Assembly: GCA_021794275.1 (NCBI GenBank)
Contig: JAJYRD010000034.1
Location: 1-33,623, forward strand
Direction of reading: 5' to 3'
DNA: 33,623 nt
Origin: Pseudomonadota bacterium
GTDB taxonomy: Bacteria > Pseudomonadota > Gammaproteobacteria > Acidiferrobacterales > Acidiferrobacteraceae
The notes beneath the pieces are model-generated. The model saw nothing but the letters and a program-made list of their open reading frames with translations, made no database searches and was not told where the DNA came from. Both the position numbers and the translations under genes were made by a program. This document shows, one piece after another, positions 8,116 through 15,107 of the stretch (its first letter is position 1; the number at the start of each line of letters is the position of its first letter).

Positions 8116-8892
8116 ATGGTGACGAGACGGGAGCTGTTTAGGCGTGCGAGCGCCTCGGCAATGGGTGTGGCATTGGCAAGGGGGGCAAACGCCCGGGCCT
8201 TCGCGCCGCCCGACCTGGAACCGCCCGGAGCACACAGCCTGCGTGAACTTACGCTGGCCCTGGCGCGCGCGCCGCGCCGTCGCGACTTCAAGACCGTGCC
8301 CATGATCCTCACGAACCGCGGCGACTGGGATAGCGAAGCCTTGGATCTGGTGCTGCGCTACCGCGCCGGACCGCGCCAGGTGTGGGACAACACGAGCATC
8401 GGGAGCCCGTGGCTGAACCTCATGCGCAATGCGATGAATACGCAAATCTGGTCGTTCGGCCACCCGAACTTCCTCTGCGTATCAGCGACCCACGGATCGG
8501 CCCATCTGGCGCTCTACGACACCTTCATCTGGGACAAATACAAGCTCGGCAAGCTCACGAAAGGAAAGGCGCCGACCGACAAGTTCGTGAAGGAACCGGC
8601 GGCCGCACACGCCAGCCCACGGGCCTTTGAAGACGCCAAAGGCGTGTATTCGCCCCACGACAACAGCATACCCGTCCTGCAGGGGCGCGGCGCGGTGTTC
8701 CTGGCCTGCCATAACGAGATATGGGAGCTCGTCATGAAACTCCGCAAGAAAGGCGTAAACCCCGATCGGCTGAGCCATGAGCGCATGGCGGCGGAATTCA
8801 CTGATCACCTGATACCGGGCGTGGTCCTCACCCCAGGGATCGTCGGGACACTCCCCGAACTCGAGCTCGCGGGCTTCCAATACGCCAAGTAA
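8116..8892 (+). CDS. Tat-exported DsrE-like protein
   Basis: Protein of 258 residues with a twin-arginine signal (TRRELFRRASASAMGVALA), so probably folded in the cytoplasm and exported. The mature part has the outline of a DsrE/DsrF-like fold: an early strand TVPMILTNRGD, a late GAVFLACHNEIWELVMKLR with a single cysteine, and a C-terminal PGVVLTPGIVGTLPELELAG. The last matches the typical end of periplasmic DsrE-like proteins. DsrE-fold proteins often carry persulfide on a cysteine; that role here is inference. The ATG at 8116 has AAGGAGGG seven bases upstream and is preferred over one at 8086. A -10-like TATAGT lies at 8072-8077. It follows the molybdenum hydroxylase operon by 92 bp and converges with the MerR gene, 5 bp away. 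Confidence 0.7.
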   Translation: MVTRRELFRRASASAMGVALARGANARAFAPPDLEPPGAHSLRELTLALARAPRRRDFKTVPMILTNRGDWDSEALDLVLRYRAGPRQVWDNTSIGSPWLNLMRNAMNTQIWSFGHPNFLCVSATHGSAHLALYDTFIWDKYKLGKLTKGKAPTDKFVKEPAAAHASPRAFEDAKGVYSPHDNSIPVLQGRGAVFLACHNEIWELVMKLRKKGVNPDRLSHERMAAEFTDHLIPGVVLTPGIVGTLPELELAGFQYAK

Positions 8893-8897
8893 GCGTG

Positions 8898-9359
8898 CTA
8901 CCGCCGGTGCGCGCGAGGCGAGCCGGGGACGTCAACCCCCTCCTCGACTGCCTCGAGAATAGGACAGTGGCCGGCATTATCCGCAGGGCGCCTGCAGTCT
9001 TCCAGCAGGGTCTCAAGCACTGACTCCATGAATCGCAGGGCCTCGCGTTTCTCGCGCAAGAGCGCGAGCTTACCCTGCGCCAGACGCTGCACCTCGCCGC
9101 AGGTGGCGGGATCGTCCCCGGAGAGTGCGAGCATCTCCCCCACCTCTGCAAGCGTAAAACCGAGCGACTTGGCATGCCTTATGAACTGGATACGCCGCAC
9201 CAGTCTCTCGGGGTAACGACGTATTCCGCCGTAGGGGCGCGGCGGCTGCTCTATCAGCCCACGGCGCTCGTAAAAGCGCACCGCCTCGACGGAAATCCCG
9301 GTCGCCCGCGCGAGTTCGCCTATCGTCAGGCCGCGGGGTACTCGTTCGTGAATCGCCAT
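8898..9359 (-). CDS. MerR-family regulator with mercury-type cysteines
   Basis: Metal-responsive activator of 153 residues. The N-terminal winged helix-turn-helix is at residues 11-50 (TIGELARATGISVEAVRFYERRGLI and following), and a dimerisation helix follows. The sensing cysteines are Cys87 (PATCGEV), Cys122 (EDCRR) and Cys132 (GHCPI). The spacing of 35 residues between the first two equals that of Cys82/Cys117 in Tn501 MerR; the last gap is 10 rather than 9. This suggests a thiophilic metal such as Hg(II), or a relative. The start has a strong AAAGGAGG just upstream. No mercury, lead or copper transport or detoxification gene lies next to it, so its target is not obvious. The divergent neighbour is the secreted protein at 9552; I found no clear MerR dyad in the 192-bp gap. 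Confidence 0.85.
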   Translation of the reverse strand: MAIHERVPRGLTIGELARATGISVEAVRFYERRGLIEQPPRPYGGIRRYPERLVRRIQFIRHAKSLGFTLAEVGEMLALSGDDPATCGEVQRLAQGKLALLREKREALRFMESVLETLLEDCRRPADNAGHCPILEAVEEGVDVPGSPRAHRR

Positions 9360-9551
9360 CCACACCTCCTTTGATCCCCCCGCAACCGGCTGGCCCGTAA
9401 ACGCCTTGCGCCAAGCCTGTTTCGGACCGAGCGGGTGCCGTGACACGGATCCTACTCCAATCGATCTCCGGCGCCGCGGTCCTTCCTTGCCGCGCGCCCG
9501 AACATAATCTACGCTTACCATAAAGACCGCGCTCGCGGCGAGGGAGAGAGC

Positions 9552-10355
9552 ATGCGCATGACGTCGACACTCATCGGGCTCATGTTGCTGTTTGCGGCGG
9601 GGGTCGCCGCAGCCGGCCTCGCCGGATCGCCGACCCCCCAAAACCCCTGTCCGGTCGCCATAAGCTACTGTCGGGCGCGCAGCCCGGAATCGGCCCTCCC
9701 GCACGACTACCCACCGCCCGCCTTCCTGGCCCGCATGCGCGCCCAGTGCGCCCGCACCTTGATGGAAAAGCTCGCGATGGGACCGAGAACGCTTCTCGGT
9801 CCGGGTTTCGCGCCCCGCCTCTGTCGCGTCATGTCGGCGTTCCTAGGCGCTACACCAGGCGAATGGCGCGCCGTCATCATTGCACAGATGCGTACCGGGA
9901 ATCTCAAGGAGACGGCGGCGGGACGGCAACTGAAACGCCAGCTCAAGGCGGCGGTCGCCGCGCAGCTGGCCCAGGGAGCCGCCCCCAACCCCCCTGCGCG
10001 CCCATCGGTCGCGCGCACCGTGCCGCAGCCGCGGCGGGTCTCCCTTGCCGCCAGCATGGTCGTCGCCGGCCGCCTGCGTGCAGTGCGGGTCGCCATGGAG
10101 CGGGCCGCCATGCGCCGGAGCGGCGGTCCCGTACGACTGCCCACCGGGGTCTGTAGCGCCATCCTTACGCTTTCGCCCACCGGGCGGGTCCGGCAGATGA
10201 AGCGTCTGCGCTGCTCGAACGAAGGTTTACGAGAGGCCTTCTGGCGAGCGGTTTTCTCGGGGGGACCGCTGTTTTCGCTCGCGAACCCAAGGGGCCGCCG
10301 CGTCCGCGTGCGGGTGGTCGCGCCCCTGGCCGAGCCCGGCGTGGCCTATCACTGA
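9552..10355 (+). CDS. Secreted protein with TonB/TolA-like C-terminal domain
   Basis: Unrecognised exported protein of 267 residues. The N-terminus has a clear Sec signal (LIGLMLLFAAGVAAAG) with probable cleavage after the AAA. The middle is a basic, Ala/Arg-rich helical region with two early cysteines (CPVAISYC). The last ~60 residues, from VCSAILTLSPTGRVRQMKRL to the FSLANPRGRRVRVRVVAP end, resemble the strand-helix-strand C-terminal domain of TonB or TolA. There is no N-terminal membrane anchor beyond the signal peptide and no Pro/Lys linker like a true TonB. A GGGAGAGAG lies just upstream of the start; an in-frame ATG at 9558 is also possible. It is divergent from the MerR gene, which may hint at regulation, but this is not shown. 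Confidence 0.6.
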   Translation: MRMTSTLIGLMLLFAAGVAAAGLAGSPTPQNPCPVAISYCRARSPESALPHDYPPPAFLARMRAQCARTLMEKLAMGPRTLLGPGFAPRLCRVMSAFLGATPGEWRAVIIAQMRTGNLKETAAGRQLKRQLKAAVAAQLAQGAAPNPPARPSVARTVPQPRRVSLAASMVVAGRLRAVRVAMERAAMRRSGGPVRLPTGVCSAILTLSPTGRVRQMKRLRCSNEGLREAFWRAVFSGGPLFSLANPRGRRVRVRVVAPLAEPGVAYH

Positions 10356-10463
10356 GCATAGGCTCCGTCGCACGCCGAGCATGGAAACCCGCCGCCGGAC
10401 GGTTTCGCGAGAAGACCAGAAGGGTTCTTAAGAGTGCCCGGACTTAGCCAGGGCCAGGAGCGG

Positions 10464-10488
10464 CCCCATCGGATGAGCACATCCGGGG
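10464..10488. other. Strong hairpin between convergent genes
   Basis: CGGATG-AGCA-CATCCG (10470-10485) is a perfect 6-bp stem with a tetraloop, extendable by a C-run and G-run after a 2-base bulge. It lies between the secreted protein gene and ccmG, which converge here. It lacks a T-run on either side, so it may be a weak bidirectional terminator or an mRNA-stabilising structure at the 3' end of the ccm transcript. A second inverted repeat, GCCTAT/ATAGGC, spans the stop codon of the upstream gene at 10344-10363. Confidence 0.4.
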
Positions 10489-10510
10489 CACAATCCGCGA
10501 GCGGGACCCC

Positions 10511-11044
10511 TCAGGCGGGCTGCGCCTCCAGGCGCTTCACCATCGGAATCAGCTTGGCATGCAGTTTCCGATAACTGATCGGCCCCACGAACTTGTAGGC
10601 GACGATCCCCCGCTTATTCACCACGAAGGTCTCGGGAACACCATAAATGCCCCAGTTGATGGCGGTCATGCCGCGCTTATCCGTGATGATCGTCGAATAC
10701 GGGTCGCCGAAGGCGCTCAGGTAATGGTGGAGGCCGCGGGGCGTGTCCTTGTAATCGACTCCGACCAGGCGCACGAGATGCAAGGCGCGCAGACGCATGA
10801 GATTCGGCATCTCTTGTTTGCAGCTCACGCACCACGAGGCGAAGACATTCAGGAGCGTGACATGGCCCTTAAGATCGGCGTTGCTCAGATCCGCCTTCGG
10901 GTTCGCCGCAAAGGGCAGCGAAAATCGCGGCATGGGCTTGCCTATAAGCGGTGAGGGAATATAGGTCGGATTCAAAAACAGCCCGCGCCCGAGCGCTATC
11001 CCTATCGCAATGAAGAGCGCGACGGGGATCAGGAACTTCTTCAC
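10511..11044 (-). CDS. ccmG: Thiol:disulfide oxidoreductase for cytochrome c maturation
   Basis: Membrane-anchored periplasmic thioredoxin-like protein (also called DsbE), 177 residues, that keeps the apocytochrome CxxCH thiols reduced for haem attachment. It has an N-terminal anchor (LIPVALFIAIGIALG) and the redox motif WCVSC with Cys72 and Cys75. The acidic GVDYKDT segment and cis-proline loop GVPETF are typical of CcmG. The ATG overlaps the ccmE stop by 4 bp. It is the last gene of the long ccm operon. In Escherichia coli ccmG lies between ccmF and ccmH; here it is moved to the end. Confidence 0.95.
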   Translation of the reverse strand: MKKFLIPVALFIAIGIALGRGLFLNPTYIPSPLIGKPMPRFSLPFAANPKADLSNADLKGHVTLLNVFASWCVSCKQEMPNLMRLRALHLVRLVGVDYKDTPRGLHHYLSAFGDPYSTIITDKRGMTAINWGIYGVPETFVVNKRGIVAYKFVGPISYRKLHAKLIPMVKRLEAQPA

Positions 11045-11484
11045 GAGAGCGCCGCCTTGGCCTTGGCCGCCATGGAGCGTTTCAGTTCCGCCGCCACATC
11101 GGGGGGCATGTAATTCGCGCCATGCTTCGCCAGCACTTGGCTTGCCATAAAGGTCGTGGTGCCGGCGCGCCGTCCCTGCACGACCACACCCTGCCCCTGC
11201 CTGAAGAGGTCGGGAAGGATGCCCTTATAGTGGACCACCATGCTATGCCGCAAATCGGTCAAGGTGAACGTCGTCTTAAGGCCTTCCTTCTTGATGCTCC
11301 CCTTCTCGACTATACCACCCAGACGAAAGACGCCGTGACTTGGCGCCTTGCCCGCAAGCACTTGCGTCGGCGAGTAGAAGAATACGAGATTATGGCTGAA
11401 GGCCGACAAAACAAGCCAGACCGCGACGCTCACGCCCGCGAGTCCGATCAGGACGAACAAGAGTCTTTTATTCTGTTTCCTCAT
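11041..11484 (-). CDS. ccmE: Cytochrome c maturation haem chaperone
   Basis: Periplasmic haem carrier of 147 residues with one N-terminal membrane helix (residues about 8-27). The covalent haem-binding histidine is His121 in LAKHGANYMPP, close to the usual HxxxY arrangement. The beta-barrel core includes FRLGGIVEKGS and VVHYKGILPDLF. The start lies inside the end of ccmD (17-bp overlap) and the stop overlaps ccmG by 4 bp. It receives haem through CcmABCD and passes it to CcmF/H. Confidence 0.96.
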   Translation of the reverse strand: MRKQNKRLLFVLIGLAGVSVAVWLVLSAFSHNLVFFYSPTQVLAGKAPSHGVFRLGGIVEKGSIKKEGLKTTFTLTDLRHSMVVHYKGILPDLFRQGQGVVVQGRRAGTTTFMASQVLAKHGANYMPPDVAAELKRSMAAKAKAALS

Positions 11485-11653
11485 GAATCTCCTCCTCGCC
11501 GTCGTCCAGGTTGCGGCGCAAGCGCTCCCACACCTTCCGCTTCTGGATCAACGGTTGCACGATGTTCCACACAACCACGACCGCGGCGAACCCGTAGGCG
11601 CCCCAGATGAACACCGTAAACCGCCCCATCTGGAGGAAGGCGGGCAGGCTCAT
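11468..11653 (-). CDS. ccmD: Small haem exporter subunit
   Basis: Single-helix membrane protein of 61 residues that in this system joins the CcmABC complex and helps release haem-loaded CcmE. The helix FTVFIWGAYGFAAVVVVW is followed by a basic patch (QKRKVWERLRR) and an acidic tail (DDGEEEIHEETE). Its 4-bp overlap with ccmC and 17-bp overlap with ccmE show tight coupling. The identification rests on the order of the neighbours and the short one-helix form more than on long conserved motifs. Confidence 0.9.
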   Translation of the reverse strand: MSLPAFLQMGRFTVFIWGAYGFAAVVVVWNIVQPLIQKRKVWERLRRNLDDGEEEIHEETE

Positions 11654-12387
11654 GTCCGCGATCCGACGAGCTTACGGACCCAGTCCGCATTCCGCTCGCG
11701 CCAGAGAATCTCACTGCGGGCGCGCACACAGAGCATGGTCAGGTAGAAAAACATGAAAGCGAGCGACATCATGATGAGCGGGATCAGCATCGTGATATAG
11801 ATCTTCGGCTGATTGGTCAAGGTCAGCGAGGCGGGCTGATGGAGCGTATGCCACCAATACACCGAATAATGGATGATGGGGATGTTCACCACCCCCACGA
11901 TCGCCAAAATGGCGCTCGCGTGCGCGGCCCTGCGAGGATCATCGATGCTCGCCTGCAGTGCCATATAGCCCACGTAAAGGAAGAACAGGATGAGCTCAGA
12001 CGTGAGCCGCGCATCCCATACCCAATACGTACCCCACATGGGTTTGCCCCACAAGGACCCGGTCACGAGTGCCGTAAGCGTAAACGAGGCGCCGAGCGGC
12101 GCCGTCACCTTGGCGAGGATGTCCGCTAGGCGCATGTTCCAGATATAACCCGCCGCCGCGAGAACCGCCATGGCGACATACGCCATCATCGACATCCACG
12201 CGTTGGGCACATGGATGAACATGATGCGATAGGCGTTGCCCTGCTGGTAATCGCGTGGTGCCCAATAGAGCCCCAGATAAAGGCCGACCACCATCAAGAC
12301 CGCGGTAAGCGCCGCGAGCCAAGGGACCATGCTGCCTGCCAGGTCGTAAAACCGCTTGGGCGCGCCGTATTTATGAATTAACTTCAT
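11650..12387 (-). CDS. ccmC: Haem ABC exporter permease, WWD-domain subunit
   Basis: Integral membrane protein of 245 residues with six predicted helices that presents haem to CcmE. The tryptophan-rich WWD motif is seen as WGTYWVWDARLTSELI. Flanking conserved histidines are in IMFIHVPNAWMS and IHYSVYWWHTLHQPAS. An upstream extension of the frame is possible but the ATG at 12387 shares one base with the ccmB stop, gives the normal family length and begins with the typical KLIHKYGAP. It also overlaps ccmD by 4 bp. Confidence 0.96.
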   Translation of the reverse strand: MKLIHKYGAPKRFYDLAGSMVPWLAALTAVLMVVGLYLGLYWAPRDYQQGNAYRIMFIHVPNAWMSMMAYVAMAVLAAAGYIWNMRLADILAKVTAPLGASFTLTALVTGSLWGKPMWGTYWVWDARLTSELILFFLYVGYMALQASIDDPRRAAHASAILAIVGVVNIPIIHYSVYWWHTLHQPASLTLTNQPKIYITMLIPLIMMSLAFMFFYLTMLCVRARSEILWRERNADWVRKLVGSRT

Positions 12388-13070
12388 CAATCGAGTGACA
12401 CACGCAAGGCTGCTGAACTCGCCCATGGGGCAAAACTTAAAGCCAGCGCCAAAAACGCCCCCAGTAACGATAGATGCGCAACCGACGCGAAGCCTTGCCC
12501 TGCTGACGCAGCGACGGCCTCGGCGCCGAAGATCAGGACCGGAGTATACAACGGCAAAACCAGCAGGGAAACCAGGACGCCCCCACCGCGAACACCGAGC
12601 GTCAACGCCGCGGGCACGGCACCGATCAAAGTCAAAGTCGGCGTCCCCAATAACAGCGAACCTACAAGGGTGCCGATCGCCTTCGTTGGCAAGGCCATTT
12701 GGATGGCGAGCAACGGTGACAGGAGCGCAAGCGGCAGCCCGGTCAGCACCCAGTGCGCCGCGATCTTGGCAAGCACCATGGCGGACAAGGGGTAAGGACT
12801 CATGAGCACCTGCTCCAGGCTCCCATCCTGATAGTCGCTCGCGAACAAGTGGTTGAGGGACAAGGTGGTCGCCAAGAGCGCCGCCACCCACAAGACTCCG
12901 GGCGCCACCAACATGAGTTCACGGCGCTCGGGCCCGATCGCGAGCGGGAACAAGGTCGTAACGATCACAAAAAATACGAGCGCCGTCATGACCTCGGTGC
13001 TGCGGCGCCAGAACACCAGGAGTTCGCGCACGAACACCGCGCGCATCCCCCCAAGCAAGTCGGCGATCAT
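12387..13070 (-). CDS. ccmB: Haem ABC exporter permease
   Basis: Membrane subunit of 227 residues with about six helices, partner of CcmA and CcmC. Visible CcmB features are the N-terminal VFVRELLVFWRRSTEVM, SLNHLFASDYQDGSLEQVL and the PLYTPVLIFGAEAV helix. The ATG at 13070 overlaps the ccmA stop as ATGA; longer upstream in-frame starts fall inside ccmA and would add about 58 non-conserved residues. The stop is fused to the ccmC start through a shared A. Confidence 0.95.
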   Translation of the reverse strand: MIADLLGGMRAVFVRELLVFWRRSTEVMTALVFFVIVTTLFPLAIGPERRELMLVAPGVLWVAALLATTLSLNHLFASDYQDGSLEQVLMSPYPLSAMVLAKIAAHWVLTGLPLALLSPLLAIQMALPTKAIGTLVGSLLLGTPTLTLIGAVPAALTLGVRGGGVLVSLLVLPLYTPVLIFGAEAVAASAGQGFASVAHLSLLGAFLALALSFAPWASSAALRVSLD

Positions 13071-13711
13071 TTGCGTGCCCTGCAGTACTGCGCGAGTTCG
13101 AAATCCCGAATGCCCGGAAGATCGAAAGCCTGGTGGGACACGACGAGCGCAAGCCCACCCCCCGCCATATGCTCGCCAATCAAGGACGAAAGGCTCCCGA
13201 CGGAAGCCACGTCCAGCGCCGTGAACGGCTCGTCCAGCACCCACAAAGGCCGGCGCAACACGAGCAGACGCGCGAGCGCGAGCCTGCGCTTCTGGCCTTG
13301 CGAGAGGTGACGTGCCGGCCGGCCGGCCTGCGCGCGCAGTCCGACGCGCTCCAGGGCCTCGCCCGCGCTCAGTCCTTCCTGTCCGCGACGCGTGAAGATC
13401 TGGCTTGCAAGCCGCAGATTTTCCGACGCGGTGAGATCGCCTTGGATACCGTTCAGGTGCCCGATGTAGGCCACCTCAGCCGTAAATTCTTCGCCCAGGT
13501 CCGACACTTTCTCCCCTCGCCAGCGAATCTCGCCTCGCACCGGGCGCGAAAGCCCGCAGAGAGCACGCAGAAGCGTGGTCTTACCAAGCCCGTTCGGCCC
13601 CTTCACATGCAGGGCCTCGCCCGGCCTTAAATCGAGGTTCAATCCCGCAAACAGCGTCTTGTCGCCGCGCATGCACGACAGTCCACGCACGGCGAACAAG
13701 CCGTCACTCAT
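13067..13711 (-). CDS. ccmA: Haem ABC exporter ATP-binding subunit
   Basis: Cytoplasmic ABC ATPase of 214 residues that powers release of holo-CcmE. Walker A is GPNGLGKTTL, the signature is LSQGQKRRLALARL, Walker B is LWVLDEPFTALD, and the switch histidine follows in VVSHQAF. The unusual signature LSQGQ instead of LSGGQ is typical of CcmA. ATGA overlaps link it to ccmI before and ccmB after it. Confidence 0.96.
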   Translation of the reverse strand: MSDGLFAVRGLSCMRGDKTLFAGLNLDLRPGEALHVKGPNGLGKTTLLRALCGLSRPVRGEIRWRGEKVSDLGEEFTAEVAYIGHLNGIQGDLTASENLRLASQIFTRRGQEGLSAGEALERVGLRAQAGRPARHLSQGQKRRLALARLLVLRRPLWVLDEPFTALDVASVGSLSSLIGEHMAGGGLALVVSHQAFDLPGIRDFELAQYCRARK

Positions 13712-14649
13712 GGGGTTGCGGGCTTCCCGGTGCTGGCGCCCGGGCCCGGCGGGATCGCCCCGGCCTTCCGCCCCCGTTCAGCAGCGATGATAATCCGGAT
13801 CTTGCTTACCGCAGTCTCCACTCCGCTGCGCGCCTTGCTGCCCGGGGGCAGCTCCTTTTCGAGCTTGGCCCAGTACATCAGGGTCTTATGAAAATGATGC
13901 TCGTTGTAGGACGCGAGCCCAAGGAACCACAGGGCATCCTGCTGGCGCGGGTCCTGTTTGTAGAGATGCTGGAATAGCGTATGTACGAGCCCCGTGGTCT
14001 TGGACGGATCCGCGGAATAAAGAAGCCAGGCATAGTTCGCAAGCACGGTCTCGTCATCAGGCGCGAGTTTGTAGGCATGGGCATAGGCGTTGCGCGCCCC
14101 TTTGGCGTTGCCCAACACCACATTGGCGCGCGCAAGCTCGAGCCAGCCCGCCGTGTCGCGCGGGTGGTGGACCAAATGCGCTTTCAGTTTCGCGACCATA
14201 CTGAGCACCATCGGCGGCAAGCCGTGCACGCCGCGCATCTGGCCCTTGGAATTCAGCGTGGCAAAAGTAAGGAGCGCGGGCTTATTCTGCCAATAGTCCA
14301 TGGCGACCGCAGCGGTCGTCAGGATCATGAGCAGGCCCACGAGGACGAACCCGCGCCGGCGCAGCTTCTCCGAGGGCCCCGAGGGCGCAGCCTTCTCGGC
14401 CTCAAGGGCCCGTAAGGTCTGCGCGAGCGCATACTTCAGGCGAGCCGTCTCCTCGTGAGCAACCGACTCGTCGATACGCCCGTCATTGCGATCCGCCTCG
14501 ATCTCGCGGATCTGCTTCAAGGTCTCTTCGCGCGTCAACTCGAGCGCGATATGACCCCCCTCGGCCGCGGCCCGCCCTTTCAGCGGACGAGTAAGGAACC
14601 AAGCGGCGAACAAGGCAAGAAACGCCGCCAACATGACGATAATAAACAT
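13708..14649 (-). CDS. ccmI: Cytochrome c biogenesis apocytochrome chaperone
   Basis: Two-domain protein of 313 residues. The N-terminus has two membrane helices (FIIVMLAAFLALFAAWF and RRGFVLVGLLMILTTAAVAM) separated by a cytoplasmic coiled segment rich in Glu/Arg. A periplasmic TPR-like region follows (WLELARANVVLGNAKGARNA, DDETVLANYAWLLYSAD), which in this family binds the C-terminus of apocytochrome c. The ATG at 14649 has AGGAG just upstream, overlapping the ccmH stop region. The protein ends in a Pro/Gly-rich tail. Confidence 0.92.
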   Translation of the reverse strand: MFIIVMLAAFLALFAAWFLTRPLKGRAAAEGGHIALELTREETLKQIREIEADRNDGRIDESVAHEETARLKYALAQTLRALEAEKAAPSGPSEKLRRRGFVLVGLLMILTTAAVAMDYWQNKPALLTFATLNSKGQMRGVHGLPPMVLSMVAKLKAHLVHHPRDTAGWLELARANVVLGNAKGARNAYAHAYKLAPDDETVLANYAWLLYSADPSKTTGLVHTLFQHLYKQDPRQQDALWFLGLASYNEHHFHKTLMYWAKLEKELPPGSKARSGVETAVSKIRIIIAAERGRKAGAIPPGPGASTGKPATP

Positions 14650-14651
14650 AG

Positions 14652-15107
14652 CTACTCCTGACGCGTAAGGGCCTCGACACGGGCTTGGTCTTCCGGTCCA
14701 AGCTCGGGGGCAGACGGTGGCATAGGCGCGCGGGCGCGCCGTCGCATCACCGCGATAGCGACCCCACCGAAGGCCGCGGCCAACGCGAACGGCCATATCC
14801 ACAGAATGGCGCCGAGCGGATCGAAGGGGGGTTTAAGCAGGATGTAGTCGCCATAACGCTTCACAAAGTACGCGCGAATTTGTGCGGGCGTTTGCCCGGC
14901 GCGCAACTTTTGGCGAATAAGCTTGCGCATATCCCGCGCTATGCCAGCCTGCGAGACCGCGAGCGACTCAGCCTGGCAGACGGTACAACGCAGCTTCTTG
15001 GCGATCGCGATTTCCTGGCGATGCACCGCGCTTTCGTGGACGACCGTCGCCGCGAAACACGGTGCAAGCCACGCCCACAGGACAATCAGGGACGCAAGGC
15101 GTCTCAT
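14652..15107 (-). CDS. ccmH: Cytochrome c maturation thioredox-like subunit
   Basis: Periplasmic membrane-anchored protein of 151 residues that reduces or presents the apocytochrome thiols to CcmF. It has a Sec-type signal (LASLIVLWAWLAPCFAA), the redox motif LRCTVCQAESLAVSQ, and a C-terminal helix (ILWIWPFALAAAFGGVAIAVM). It corresponds to the N-terminal half of the fused Escherichia coli CcmH; the TPR half is the separate ccmI here. The ATG overlaps the ccmF stop by 4 bp. Confidence 0.95.
   Translation of the reverse strand: MRRLASLIVLWAWLAPCFAATVVHESAVHRQEIAIAKKLRCTVCQAESLAVSQAGIARDMRKLIRQKLRAGQTPAQIRAYFVKRYGDYILLKPPFDPLGAILWIWPFALAAAFGGVAIAVMRRRARAPMPPSAPELGPEDQARVEALTRQE

Noticed and set aside
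9360..9551. MerR-type operator between the regulator and the secreted-protein gene
   Set aside because: I searched for a dyad between -35 and -10 hexamers with 19-20 bp spacing and found none convincing.
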